Positions 52,401 to 60,526 are shown, numbered from the stretch's first letter. The stretch is 64,000 nucleotides of DNA from Legionella quinlivanii (GCF_003265995.1 NZ_MVJN01000013.1:1-64000), one strand, 5' to 3'. Translations and numbers: made by a program. Notes: generated from the sequence alone by a model not told the origin.

Positions 52401-55381
52401 CCTGGCAAATCGCCACCGACGAGACGCTTAGGCGAATGGCAAGGCATCAATTGGGCATCTCTGAAAGTATCATACGACAAGACGCATTGAAATTCGCTAC
52501 AATGAAGTGGTTAAACGGATTAAGCCCTGAGGAGCGAGAAAAAGCGTTAACGGTTAAAGCATACCTTAATGCTTGTTTAAATACCCAGAAAGGCTGGAAA
52601 TCAGTGCATGATGGAAATCGCAGCCCCCTGCAAAAATCAAAAGCGACGGCGTGGTCTGAAACCAGAAACGCACTGGCTCATCGCATCACCGAACGAATTG
52701 AAGAGTACATCACTTCTTTGCACCATTTTTCAATTGGCAAACTTAACCGCTTAGGGATTTCGCAATACCGTATTGAAAAAGCAGAAGAGAGAGCCTATGC
52801 GAGGCTTCACAATTTAAGTGTTCACGCTGAAAAACACCAAAAGGGGCTCACCGTCGCTTCATTTTTTAAGGAAGAAGACCCAAAGACAAAAGAGTCACTC
52901 GCATTAGTGCTTAAAAATCAGTCCAAGGCGATTCATCCGCATTTAATTCGTTTCGCTGAAAAGACCAACAAATCGCTCGATGGCTTGTGGCGTGAAATAA
53001 ACCAACAGGCCAGAAAGCGGGAAGAAGATCTCTTTAGAGAGGGGCTTAATCTTGAGGAGCAAGCGCTTTTTGATACCGTTAAAACCTACCAGTCACTGAA
53101 TAAAGAACTGGCTGTTCATTATGCCAGCTCTCTTTATGCCTTACAGACCGGAAAGGAACTCTCAGAGACCGTTGTGGAAGCCCAGCAAAAGGCTGCCACT
53201 CTAAGAAATCAGATTGCGTCTAACCTTCTCGGCAATCCCTCCGCTAATAAAGTATTGAGCGTCCTAAAGGTAGATGAGAACAAACTACTGAAACAGGCGG
53301 CTAACCATGATAAAAGGGAAACGGTTCTCCAATTTCAACAATCCGCTTCGAACTTTAAGCAGAAAAAAGAGACTGCTTTGGTCATCGCATCGGATATCAA
53401 AGGCCATTATCCATTTATAAAGGAGTTGGGTGTCAATACAAACTCATTAAATGCCTTCATGCGAATCGAAGCGCGAAGTGTCTTTATCAATGAACTCAAT
53501 GAGGCGCAAAAGCGTGATTTTCGCAACGTCATGCAGTACAAACTGATTAGTCAAAAAGCCAGTAGCGCTTGGAAACGCATTTTTTCACTACAGGCACAAG
53601 GGCAGGGCGTTAATGAACTCCGTATGATTCAAGCCCAGCAATTAACCGCTAAACGCGACAGTCTGGCCTTTCGCATACATCAGAATGTATCAATACACGG
53701 TTTTTGTGATCGGGAAAAGTTAGATCCTCTTAAAATTGAACAACATGCAAAACAGCATGGCGCGCGTCAACAGACCCTTATTCAATTAAACGAAACCAAA
53801 GACAAACTCTTCAAACAATTAGAAAGTCGTGCAGAGGGCATGAGTAAGCTCGAGTCTGCGCACTGGCATAAAGCCTGGGCAGAATTAAAAACGAATCTAC
53901 ATCGACTCGCTAAAAAGGAAGCTCTTTACCACGCTGCCATTGGTGAGCTGAAGAAGCCTCTGGATTTTACCGACTCGCAAAAGCTTTTAATGAGTCGGTA
54001 TGAACTGAATAATAACTCCAATAAGGATATTATCGCTGAGAAAACAACGAGCAAGACTCTACCAGGAAAAATCAGGGACTTCTTCGATGCCGCAACGATT
54101 ATTGACGCATTAGCCGAAAATCCTATTGAGACTTATCGCGCCATCTTTGGGGAGCCAAAGAAGATCACCTCCAAAGAAATGCGCTTCTCAGGGGGGCTGA
54201 TTGTCTCCTTGAAAGGAAAGAAGGCAGGGTTTTGGTATGATTTTTCAGAAGGACATGGGGGAAACCCGCTTTCGGCTATTATGAAAGAGCGAGGACTGTC
54301 CTTTCAGGAGGCTTTAAGAGAAGGCGCTGCAATTGCCGGGATTTCAGGAGTAGCCAGTTGGCCACCAATGCGGAAAGAAAAGCCACTGGATTTAATCGAC
54401 GTAAAGGAAGAAAAAAATAAAATTATCTCCGCAAAAAGCATTCTGAAAGGGGGTATTCCTATTTCAGGTACTTTGGCAGAAACGTATTTAAAAGTGCATC
54501 GCGGTATTGAAAATCCTGAACAACTCAATGTTCTATTTTGGCCTAAGGGCGCTCTGTGGAAAGCAACCGATGATAACGGAAATCTTTATGAGAAGACAAA
54601 TAAAATACCCGCCTTGTTAATTGCGGCTAAGAATGCCAAAGGAGAAATCACGGGTGTACAACGGATTTATTTGGATGAGAAAACGGGTAGAAAAAATACC
54701 TTTATGGAGACTGCTAAGTTATCCAAAGGAAAAATAGAAGGAAGTGCCGGATTATTGCAAAAAGGTGAAAAATTCGGAACGTTGTATTTAGCAGAGGGAC
54801 CTGAGACGGGAGCCACACTGGCCATGGCAAATCCTAAGGCCAGTGTGCTGGTTTCCTTTGGCTTATCCAACTTGAAAAACTTAAACGAGCTTATTAAAAA
54901 ACTCTATCCCAGTGAAGTGATTATTGCAGGGGATAATGATTCCGCAGCCAAGAATGACACGTTAAAAATAACAGAGGATGCAAGAGCGTTTTTAGCTACG
55001 AAGGGAATAATATCGACGCTTATTATCCCGAACACTATTGCGGGAAGAGATAAAACCGACTGGAATGATGTTCATCAACTCCAAGGATTAAACCAGGTGA
55101 AACAGCAGCTCGGCTTAATCGAAGAAAAGCAGGTCCTTCATAAAACAGTGATACGGCACCATAATGAACAATTAAATCAAATAGAACAGTACGTGAAGCA
55201 TTTCGCCGATGGCTCAAATCTACTCCCTAAAATGGTCTTGCCAGGAGCGTATAGTAGAGACCATTTGAAATCCATTTACTCGACGATTGATAAAGCGAAT
55301 AACGCGCCTCAAAAAGTATCGGAAACCAAGCAAAAAAAGCACTATGATAGTAAGCAGAAAAGCATGGATATGGAGATTTAA
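49451..55381 (+). CDS. traI: TraI, MobF relaxase-helicase with C-terminal TOPRIM/primase-like region
   Basis: The 1976-residue protein is a TrwC/TraI relaxase. The catalytic tyrosines are Tyr16, Tyr17, Tyr23 and Tyr24, exactly the F TraI numbers, and the metal site is His155 and His157 in LHTHC. The position of the first metal His in F holds Gln144. A RecD-like helicase follows, with Walker A GYAGTGKT at 473-480 and Walker B VLDEASML. Residues 1000-1520 are a long helical part. The C-terminus (about 1530-1900) shows GFWYDFSEGHGGNPLSAI, typical of primase-like DUF3991/TOPRIM proteins, then a TOPRIM core with LAEGPETG at 1780 and GDNDSAAK near 1826. F TraI (1756 residues) has no TOPRIM. The enzyme nicks oriT and leads the strand. 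Confidence 0.93.
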   Translation: MLSIQPLKSAQGAADYYAAAFNYYAGDAQALRWLGQGSVQLGLSGTVQKEQMLALLEGKLPNGQTLKNKKGEHRPGFDMTFSAPKSVSILSGLGADPNLSLLHDKAVEKALRLIEKEFSQARVVIQGKVHYVDTGNLVVAAFRQPSSRANDPALHTHCVTLNITFTPADGKARSLASDINGHFGVVEQLQQHVTYAGLLYRTELANLLKEQGYRLRDVGKGMFEIDGIPEEVLKAFSTRRQAIEEKMQEKGWEGARLASKATLLTRNAKEEHDIAILQADWQQRAEQLGFDASAFIISHKDLAESSKTAGFFTVIKEKLLERFYGKQDLIELKAKEAVFVAIEALSQQTSVFEVRQLKEAALKHSLTGATVVPIDVIDAMIATHIKNGLLYQAVDPITKRSMLTTPWALTLETETLARIELNQGLLNPIATTHAVLQAQKHHEANSPFPLTASQKSALMHVFTSTDRFNAVQGYAGTGKTTMLQLTKALASDKGWNLRGLAVTSSAVNELRDKAGIRSDVFPIVHQELLNASRNSLKNTLYVLDEASMLSTIQGHELIKLIEQKGARLLLTGDDDQLSSVKCGRIFGQAQSYGMATVKMTDIIRQTNDKTRGAVRDAINRECYESIQKLDEVREFKTHDERIEAIAHHWLNLSHSVRERTLVFAPTHANRHDITHIIRQNLKEEGTLIGPEYVINTLKPKAIEEVQYHHTQYYQQGDVLRFNLKLPKSGIQSGDYLTVGKMTATHQENKTIPLINREGRSVTLYLRELPQYKPTRAGLNRPIEFYEATTLSLCVQDKVLITRNNNQAGLVNSSLASVKAMDEKTVTLCFEKNNEEKTFPLDANELQHLDHGYVLTNMKVQGKDKHYALGLIESYNQFSATLRNYYVQISRAISRMTLITDDKNQLLKALEYNDDTKKSALDYVNSDLLTRHKEQFANHPKAMDVNAITHKKAQNDEVVKQKQTLINHYSEAKEKQKTAPACKIAWQIATDETLRRMARHQLGISESIIRQDALKFATMKWLNGLSPEEREKALTVKAYLNACLNTQKGWKSVHDGNRSPLQKSKATAWSETRNALAHRITERIEEYITSLHHFSIGKLNRLGISQYRIEKAEERAYARLHNLSVHAEKHQKGLTVASFFKEEDPKTKESLALVLKNQSKAIHPHLIRFAEKTNKSLDGLWREINQQARKREEDLFREGLNLEEQALFDTVKTYQSLNKELAVHYASSLYALQTGKELSETVVEAQQKAATLRNQIASNLLGNPSANKVLSVLKVDENKLLKQAANHDKRETVLQFQQSASNFKQKKETALVIASDIKGHYPFIKELGVNTNSLNAFMRIEARSVFINELNEAQKRDFRNVMQYKLISQKASSAWKRIFSLQAQGQGVNELRMIQAQQLTAKRDSLAFRIHQNVSIHGFCDREKLDPLKIEQHAKQHGARQQTLIQLNETKDKLFKQLESRAEGMSKLESAHWHKAWAELKTNLHRLAKKEALYHAAIGELKKPLDFTDSQKLLMSRYELNNNSNKDIIAEKTTSKTLPGKIRDFFDAATIIDALAENPIETYRAIFGEPKKITSKEMRFSGGLIVSLKGKKAGFWYDFSEGHGGNPLSAIMKERGLSFQEALREGAAIAGISGVASWPPMRKEKPLDLIDVKEEKNKIISAKSILKGGIPISGTLAETYLKVHRGIENPEQLNVLFWPKGALWKATDDNGNLYEKTNKIPALLIAAKNAKGEITGVQRIYLDEKTGRKNTFMETAKLSKGKIEGSAGLLQKGEKFGTLYLAEGPETGATLAMANPKASVLVSFGLSNLKNLNELIKKLYPSEVIIAGDNDSAAKNDTLKITEDARAFLATKGIISTLIIPNTIAGRDKTDWNDVHQLQGLNQVKQQLGLIEEKQVLHKTVIRHHNEQLNQIEQYVKHFADGSNLLPKMVLPGAYSRDHLKSIYSTIDKANNAPQKVSETKQKKHYDSKQKSMDMEI

Positions 55382-55391
55382 ATTGCCATGA

Positions 55392-55724
55392 CTAAAGCTC
55401 TTCTGGTGCAATTCCCATGAGTTCCTGGTATTTATTAATGGATAAATCCATCAATTTTTTAAACTCCTCCTGGCCATAGTCCATTTGTTTAGACGCTATA
55501 TTTTTTAACAGCGCATTCATTTGAATCATGAGCTTAAAGCAGTGCTTTTCAATTTCAGAAAATTGGTCTTCTGCGCTTTGGTATTCCTGGCTTTTTTCCG
55601 TCACCATTAATCCAATTTCGGTCATTTTGGTGATAGTATACGAAAGCGAATCGTCGTTATCGCCTGCATATTTAATGAGTTTTGCATAGAGCGCATTGGG
55701 TAAAGTGATGGTGACTCGAGGCAT
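55392..55724 (-). CDS. Ribbon-helix-helix relaxosome accessory protein
   Basis: The 110-residue protein starts MPRVTITLPNALYAKLIKYA, a ribbon-helix-helix beta strand and first helix, and continues as a long coiled coil (EDQFSEIEKHCFKLMIQMNA). AAGGAG precedes the ATG. It lies convergent to traI (10 bp apart) and next to the oriT candidate, the place of TraM, TraY or MobC-type proteins. I infer that it binds repeats in 55753-55869, helps the relaxase and represses its own promoter. Confidence 0.75.
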   Translation of the reverse strand: MPRVTITLPNALYAKLIKYAGDNDDSLSYTITKMTEIGLMVTEKSQEYQSAEDQFSEIEKHCFKLMIQMNALLKNIASKQMDYGQEEFKKLMDLSINKYQELMGIAPEEL

Positions 55725-55752
55725 GGAAATCTCCTTTTACAATATTATTCCG

Positions 55753-55869
55753 TGATGCACATGCGATGAACTGGCTGATGCATGGGTGCTGCATCAATAA
55801 CCTGTACCAACATTGTATTCTAAAATGAAATGCTGCACCAGAGATTTATGGTGATGCATTTGTGATGCA
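55753..55869. repeat. Five TGATGCA motifs upstream of the RHH gene
   Basis: TGATGCA occurs at 55753-55759, 55776-55782, 55852-55858 and 55863-55869, and inverted (TGCATCA) at 55790-55796. The last two are 11 bp apart, one DNA turn, within GTGATGCATTTGTGATGCAC. Two related TGCTGCA copies stand at 55787-55793 and 55831-55837. They are likely protein-binding sites of the relaxosome. Confidence 0.6.
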
Positions 55870-56006
55870 CCTCTTTGATTAAAATGGCGTCATTTTCCAG
55901 CCGCTGTGTAATACATGTTGACCATTCACAGACCAGCTATAGGCTATTTCTGCAAGCCGATGGGTATTTTCGAAATAATTAATAAAAATCAATTGTTTAC
56001 AAATTA

Positions 56007-56030
56007 GCATTTCAATGCGAAAGGTGTGCT
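56007..56030 (+). other. Candidate oriT nic region
   Basis: A short inverted repeat GCATT-TC-AATGC (56007-56018) is followed by GAAAGGTGT and GCTTG. In F the inverted repeat also ends in GC and is followed after nine bases (GTGGGGTGT) by the nick. By analogy the nick would fall between 56027 and 56028 on the plus strand. The gap 55725-56173 has no gene. The F comparison is from memory. Confidence 0.5.
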
Positions 56031-56173
56031 TGTTTTTAAAGTTGTTATCTTTTCTTGTTGTTTAGAGGGCCGTTTTTTGTTAAAGGTTATTTGCTCTTTT
56101 AAGCGCACATCAATTGCGCGCTTGTGATTGACTCGCTATATAATTTTCTTTACTATGAATTGATGATGATTAA

Positions 56174-56470
56174 ATGGAATTTAATATGATCTTGCTGCCA
56201 ATCTTTTTCGTCTTTTGTTTTGTAGCGATCACTTATTTAAATTATAAGGATCACAAAGCAGGTCGTTTGCATCGGGAAATGGGAACGAATCAAATCGAAC
56301 AAACGGAATATAATCCTGCAACAGGTTTGCCCATGATAGGGGCATTGGACAGCATGAGCAATTCAATGGGTTCTAGTGCATCCGACAGGGATAATTATTG
56401 GAATCATGATTATCATCGTCATTCAACGCTTGATAGCAGCAGCTATGATTCATTTGGCAATCGCTACTGA
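56174..56470 (+). CDS. Small single-span membrane protein, unknown function
   Basis: The 98-residue protein has one N-terminal hydrophobic segment (MILLPIFFVFCFVAITYLNY) and a polar, Ser/Asp/His-rich tail (NYWNHDYHRHSTLDSSSYD). It starts about 145 bp from the nick candidate and would be one of the first genes to enter a recipient. I recognise no family. The start could also be the ATG five codons in. Confidence 0.55.
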   Translation: MEFNMILLPIFFVFCFVAITYLNYKDHKAGRLHREMGTNQIEQTEYNPATGLPMIGALDSMSNSMGSSASDRDNYWNHDYHRHSTLDSSSYDSFGNRY

Positions 56471-56668
56471 AGAAAATTACAATTGGCTATGCATAGATTC
56501 AGGATTGATATAATTCATTAATGCAGCGAATAAATGGCGTAAAATTTGATAAGACCTCAATTTTTATTATTGATCTTATCAAATTTAGGCTTCGTAGTGG
56601 CTATCAATAATCAAAGTAATAAATATAAACTACCGTTTGTTATGGAATTCAAAAAATGTCAGTACAAT

Positions 56669-56932
56669 TTAAATTAACTCCCAATCCCCAAAGAACCCCC
56701 CATTCGTTTTAATTAAATCTTCAACAACATGCATTTCTAAACCATCTCCCAATGCATTCCAACCCGTCAAATCCTTGGCTGTCTGTAAAGCATTTTCATT
56801 AACAAAATAAACTCTTGGCACTCCATAAGTCCATATGATCCCCTCAACACCATCAAGTGTTACACCCTCAAACCCCCAATCATCCATTTCTTGTTCAGGA
56901 TTATTGCGACCATGATATAATCTTATTTTCAT
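56669..56932 (-). CDS. Small hypothetical protein of the leading region
   Basis: The ATG at 56932 with AAGGACATTT before it gives 87 residues (MKIRLYHGRNNPEQEMDDWG, then FEGVTLDGVEGIIWTYG). The open frame goes back to 57001, but without a ribosome site. There is no signal peptide or membrane segment. It follows the DUF932 gene on the same strand with a 75-bp gap, so the two may be co-transcribed. Similar small acidic proteins are found beside DUF932 genes on plasmids, but I cannot give a function. Confidence 0.6.
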   Translation of the reverse strand: MKIRLYHGRNNPEQEMDDWGFEGVTLDGVEGIIWTYGVPRVYFVNENALQTAKDLTGWNALGDGLEMHVVEDLIKTNGGFFGDWELI

Positions 56933-57007
56933 AAATGTCCTTAATTTGATGCTTGTTTTCGCTCTTATGAGGTGAACAAAGGAGGACCTTTGTTCACCCA
57001 TGAGAAA

Positions 57008-57811
57008 CTATCTTTTTATTTCCATCATTTTTTCAGTAAGAGTCCACAAAGCACGATTTAATCTGACATTTTGATCAATGGCTTTTACTTCTCTGGTTTT
57101 TGTACGAGTGGTATAACCGTATTTATTGAAACGATGACCACGGATCCCGCCTTTAATTAAATTTTCTTGAAGGATATTGAACACGGTAAATAGATCATTA
57201 TCTGTTTGATCCCTATAACGCCTTGGTTGCAATAAACTCTGAGGATTAACGCTCATGTCTCCCTCTGTATCCGAGAATTTTAGTGAATGGGCTGCTTCGG
57301 CAAAAATCATTTTTTCCTCATCGTTCAGAAGAATTGAAGCCATATCATCCGATGCATCAAGCATGTTATTCGCCGTTTCTATCACCTTATAGGTGCCTTC
57401 AATAACATTTCCAATCACGTCGCCCTGATGTTTAATTCTGATTTCGTCATACGATTGTCCTGCAATCAGTCCATTACCACAGACAACCCTGAAAAGACCA
57501 GCGATTAAGCGATAGGATGACAAACCGTCATGAGAATTAATGAGAACCAGTTCTGGGTAAAGTCCCTGATTATTTTGCATGACATCATGGCGTTGAAAAC
57601 GAAGCATGTGTTTTGCAAATATTTTAGATTCTTGGTTCTGGCTTTTGGTCTGAGTTGCCCAAGTGGGGAAAAACCCTTCTGACATGAGTTTATCAATGAC
57701 TTGCTCGGTTGAGATGGGCGAATACTTGGTACTCGTTTGATGAGATTTTGCTTGCGTGAAGATGGATGGCGCTAATTTGAATAATTTTTCTTTTGATAAG
57801 ACGGGTAACAT
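57008..57811 (-). CDS. DUF932-domain protein
   Basis: The 267-residue protein shows the DUF932 pattern: KHMLRFQRHDV early, ELVLINSHDGLSSYRLIAGL, and FRVVCGNGLIAGQSYDEIRI, followed by a helical C-terminus (VFNILQENLIKGGIRGH). The family is widespread on plasmids, phages and leading regions. Its biochemical role is not established as far as I know. The ATG at 57811 has AGGAGAAC just before it. Its leader is an inverted copy of the leader of the divergent gene at 58000. Confidence 0.8.
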   Translation of the reverse strand: MLPVLSKEKLFKLAPSIFTQAKSHQTSTKYSPISTEQVIDKLMSEGFFPTWATQTKSQNQESKIFAKHMLRFQRHDVMQNNQGLYPELVLINSHDGLSSYRLIAGLFRVVCGNGLIAGQSYDEIRIKHQGDVIGNVIEGTYKVIETANNMLDASDDMASILLNDEEKMIFAEAAHSLKFSDTEGDMSVNPQSLLQPRRYRDQTDNDLFTVFNILQENLIKGGIRGHRFNKYGYTTRTKTREVKAIDQNVRLNRALWTLTEKMMEIKR

Positions 57812-57855
57812 GTTGTTCTCCTATGTTTTTACTATTGTTCTCAAGGAACAGATAC

Positions 57856-57884
57856 AGTATCGCAAGAATACCAATGAATGTCAA
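57856..57884 (-). promoter_or_regulatory. Predicted promoter of the DUF932 gene
   Basis: On the minus strand TTGACA (57884-57879) is followed after 17 bp by GATACT (57861-57856). It fits a sigma-70 promoter with a start near 57849, just before the repeated leader. Confidence 0.55.
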
Positions 57885-57927
57885 CATGTATTATCAACTT
57901 ATATGACAAATAAATCTTATCAAATAA

Positions 57928-57955
57928 GTTGAATATGTTCTGGGGTTTGTTATAC
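57928..57955 (+). promoter_or_regulatory. Predicted promoter of the gene at 58000
   Basis: TTGAAT (57928-57933) is followed after 16 bp by TATACT (57950-57955). The start would be near 57962, at the beginning of the repeated leader. Confidence 0.55.
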
Positions 57956-57999
57956 TGTTCTTGTCTTCATGACCAATAGTAAAAACATAGGAGAACACA

Positions 58000-58323
58000 A
58001 TGACTATTCCAGAACATATTCAACAACAACTGCTCCATACCAACAAAGCGATCGTCTGGTCGTGGGGAGTATCTAAATGGTATGAGCTTTCAGATAACGC
58101 TCTCGCAATGAGAGTTCACGCGCGTTACTTAGATGGTTTTGTGTGTATAGAACTGGATGAAGCCCGAGACTTATACAATATTTCCTTTTATTTGAATAAA
58201 GATTTTCAAGACTTGATCATAGGGCCACAAATTCCCTATAAGCCGATGAAGGGGGTTTATTGCGATCAACTCGTTGAATTCATAGATAATAGAATTGAAA
58301 AAATACCGGATTATAAATATTGA
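58000..58323 (+). CDS. Hypothetical leading-region protein
   Basis: The 107-residue protein (MTIPEHIQQQLLHTNKAIVW, later GFVCIELDEARDLYNISFYL) has no signal peptide or membrane part. The mixed alpha/beta pattern is that of small plasmid proteins of unknown role. Its ribosome site lies in the leader shared with the DUF932 gene, so it is probably expressed under the same conditions, perhaps early after transfer. Confidence 0.6.
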   Translation: MTIPEHIQQQLLHTNKAIVWSWGVSKWYELSDNALAMRVHARYLDGFVCIELDEARDLYNISFYLNKDFQDLIIGPQIPYKPMKGVYCDQLVEFIDNRIEKIPDYKY

Positions 58324-58368
58324 TATCATCCCTCCTTTAAGGGGGAATGTATTAACAGGAGCCGCCTC

Positions 58369-59187
58369 ATGAAAAAATTATCGTTTGCCGTGAAGGCAAA
58401 CATGAACAAACCGCCTAGAGTTCATGTGCAATCAGCTGATAAAAAGACAACCTATGGTTCATTTCAAGCAAATCACTGCAATGAATTTGACAGCTGGGAT
58501 AAATTAAGCCAGGAGGAAGCCATTGAGTTAAAACATTACATGAATAATCTGGAGGCGATTGAGCATTATTTCTCTACAAAGGCACTGTCTGAACAAAAAG
58601 ATTTTAGAATCAGGTTGCCGGGCAGCTTTATTGACGCTATTGACGAGTTGGGTATGCTTTGCCTTAAAGAACATATTAACTTGAATGTGTATGATGCTAT
58701 GATCAGTGCAGCTATTGGGCAACTTAAAATAAATACAGCAAGCCTCCCTGATGACAAAAAGCAGCATGCACTGGCCATTCTTAATCAGCTGGGGCTGTCC
58801 GAGAATGTAAAGGCAGACGTGTCATTTAAAATTCAAGCCGTATTTGCTGAGCTACTATCCATACACAATAAATCAGAAAAACTGCACCAAAAAGCCAGAA
58901 CTCTTTTTAACAAAGATAAAAGTATTGCTCCCAAAACTATTGAAGAGATCGCAAAAGGCGAATTATCCACCTCTAAATGGTTGGTGGCTTGTGCAATTGA
59001 GATTTTACTAGAAGAAAAGCCAGATGTGGTGCAAAAAATATTATCTGATAGCGATATCTTGTTTTTATGGGCAACGCCATTATTAAAAAATCATAGACCC
59101 CTTAATGAGCTGCGCTTATACCTTGGCTCTTTAAATAACGCTGAAGCGTTAAGTAAGAAACTAAATGCCATGGCTAATTTTAGTTAA
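58369..59187 (+). CDS. Hypothetical helical protein
   Basis: The 272-residue protein starts MKKLSFAVKANMNKPPRVHV and is mainly helical after residue 40. The part DFRIRLPGSFIDAIDELGML then CLKEHINLNVYDAMISAAI could be a DNA- or protein-binding segment of the ribbon-helix-helix kind, but this is weak. It is not membrane-bound or secreted. AGGAG precedes the ATG. It lies 45 bp after the previous gene and 38 bp before the toxin gene on the same strand. Confidence 0.55.
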   Translation: MKKLSFAVKANMNKPPRVHVQSADKKTTYGSFQANHCNEFDSWDKLSQEEAIELKHYMNNLEAIEHYFSTKALSEQKDFRIRLPGSFIDAIDELGMLCLKEHINLNVYDAMISAAIGQLKINTASLPDDKKQHALAILNQLGLSENVKADVSFKIQAVFAELLSIHNKSEKLHQKARTLFNKDKSIAPKTIEEIAKGELSTSKWLVACAIEILLEEKPDVVQKILSDSDILFLWATPLLKNHRPLNELRLYLGSLNNAEALSKKLNAMANFS

Positions 59188-59225
59188 AATTCTTTTTAAA
59201 ATATCACATTTATGCTATAAATATT

Positions 59226-59579
59226 ATGATAATAAAATTTTACCAAAAACAATCGGGCAAGAACCCCGTGGCGGAATTTCTAAACGATTTGCCGTCTGAC
59301 GAAATCGCGCGGCTTGCCGGCTGTTTAAAAAGTGTTGAAGAGCTGGGCTTTGATAGTCCAAGAGTACAGTTCAGGCAGATAAAAGGCTCGCTTTGGGAAA
59401 TTAAAATTAAAACATCCCGCAGTGGTTACCGTTTTTTTTACGTGTGTATTCAAAAAGAAATCATTGTTCTTTTGCATGCTTACAAAAAACAATCGCAGAA
59501 AGCACCCAAGCAAGACATTGAACTGGCTGAAAAACGAATGATGGAGGTATACGATAATGAAAGCACTTACCTTAAATGA
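59226..59579 (+). CDS. higB: HigB/RelE-superfamily toxin (Gp49/DUF891-like)
   Basis: The 117-residue protein has the Gp49/HigB layout: FYQKQSGKNPVAEFLNDLP, RLAGCLKSVEELG, VQFRQIKGSLWEIKIKTSRS then GYRFFYVC, and LLHAYKKQSQKAPKQDIELA with the conserved Lys residues of the RNase site. Such toxins cut mRNA on the ribosome. The gene precedes and overlaps the antitoxin gene by 23 bp, the order toxin-antitoxin typical of HigBA. The pair would stabilise the element by post-segregational killing. The weak TATAAA-like -10 lies just before the ATG. Confidence 0.9.
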   Translation: MIIKFYQKQSGKNPVAEFLNDLPSDEIARLAGCLKSVEELGFDSPRVQFRQIKGSLWEIKIKTSRSGYRFFYVCIQKEIIVLLHAYKKQSQKAPKQDIELAEKRMMEVYDNESTYLK

Positions 59580-59847
59580 ATTTATTGACGACAAAATTAA
59601 ACAGGATGAAGAATTTGCCAAACACTATGAGCGTGAGCAAATTATTAATAATATAGCTGCAATGATTGTAAATGCCCGTAAAAAACGCCATATGACCCAA
59701 TCCGAATTGGCTAATAAAATTGGAACTAAACAATCGGTCATTTCTCGTCTGGAAAGCGGCAATAGTTCATTTATTCCCTCTTTGGAAACCTTGGTTAAGA
59801 TTGCTGATGCACTGAACATGCATTTAAAACTACAATTACAGGCTTAA
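59557..59847 (+). CDS. higA: HigA-type XRE antitoxin
   Basis: The 96-residue protein has an XRE helix-turn-helix at about residues 38-92: RKKRHMTQSELANKIGTKQS then VISRLESGNSSFIPSLETL. The N-terminal 35 residues are an acidic helical tail likely to bind the toxin. It should neutralise the product of the overlapping gene at 59226 and repress the pair's promoter. The start overlaps the toxin's end by 23 bp, with GGAGG close upstream. Confidence 0.9.
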   Translation: MKALTLNEFIDDKIKQDEEFAKHYEREQIINNIAAMIVNARKKRHMTQSELANKIGTKQSVISRLESGNSSFIPSLETLVKIADALNMHLKLQLQA

Positions 59848-59934
59848 TTTTCACAGGGCGGGTTTTTAAATTTTTCAGGAGTTATAAGTTGGAGCACTTG
59901 GCTTATGCATTCTGGGATCGACAGAGGTATTAAC

Positions 59935-60126
59935 ATGGAAATAATATCCGTTAAGAAATGGGAAATTCAAATAGAACAAAAATTATTCTATTCTGATTTA
60001 AGGGCAATGCTTGATGGGGTTGAGGCTGGTGAGATAACTATGAGTTATGTGGACAAATGGCTTGCGCACAGAGGATACCGATTAAATTGGGAAAACTATG
60101 ATTTAGAAAAAGTATTAAAACATTAG
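59935..60126 (+). CDS. Small hypothetical protein
   Basis: The ATG at 59935 gives 63 residues (MEIISVKKWEIQIEQKLFYS, then VDKWLAHRGYRLNWENYDL). An in-frame ATG at 59905 lacks a ribosome site, whereas GAGG stands before 59935. There are no motifs. It lies downstream of the toxin-antitoxin pair in the same direction. Confidence 0.45.
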   Translation: MEIISVKKWEIQIEQKLFYSDLRAMLDGVEAGEITMSYVDKWLAHRGYRLNWENYDLEKVLKH

Positions 60127-60175
60127 CCTTACAAAGCGAAGATGTTTATCTAATATAATTTTTTTGAGGTTAGTT

Positions 60176-60526
60176 ATGTCAGATAATGTTGTTTGGATTT
60201 TTAAAAACGTAAAGAAGAGTCTGGTAGAACAGCAAAATGAGATGCTTTTAAGCTTAGGCCAAGGTTGTGAAGAAGATGCTTTTGATCAATTTATAAAAAA
60301 TTATGATTTCGGGAAACTACCGCGAGAGCAACCAACTGTAACGTTAGAAGATGAAATTGTGAAGGCATTCAGCAAAAACAGCCACTATGATGAGTGGTTA
60401 CATTACATCAGTCAAATGAAGTCTGATATGGATAAAAATTTGAAGGACAAATCCACTGTTGTTCTCACCTATAAAGAGTGGCTCATCGAATTTTTTAAAC
60501 AGCGAAATTTACTCAGAGAACTCTAA
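60176..60526 (+). CDS. Small hypothetical protein
   Basis: The ATG at 60176 has GAGGTTAG before it and gives 116 residues (MSDNVVWIFKNVKKSLVEQQ). The protein is acidic and helical, with a Trp/Lys-rich C-terminal part (TYKEWLIEFFKQRNLLREL). No known domain is seen. It follows the previous small gene by 49 bp. Upstream four codons in the frame exist but lack a ribosome site. Confidence 0.5.
   Translation: MSDNVVWIFKNVKKSLVEQQNEMLLSLGQGCEEDAFDQFIKNYDFGKLPREQPTVTLEDEIVKAFSKNSHYDEWLHYISQMKSDMDKNLKDKSTVVLTYKEWLIEFFKQRNLLREL

Larger units (their letters stand above)
57814..57997. repeat. Identical 24-bp leaders in inverted orientation on two divergent genes
   Basis: The reverse complement of 57814-57837 equals 57974-57997: CAATAGTAAAAACATAGG followed by AGAACA, containing the ribosome site. 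Each copy ends 2 bp before its ATG (57811 on minus, 58000 on plus). The shared leader suggests the two genes receive the same post-transcriptional control or arose by inverted duplication of a promoter unit. Confidence 0.8.
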
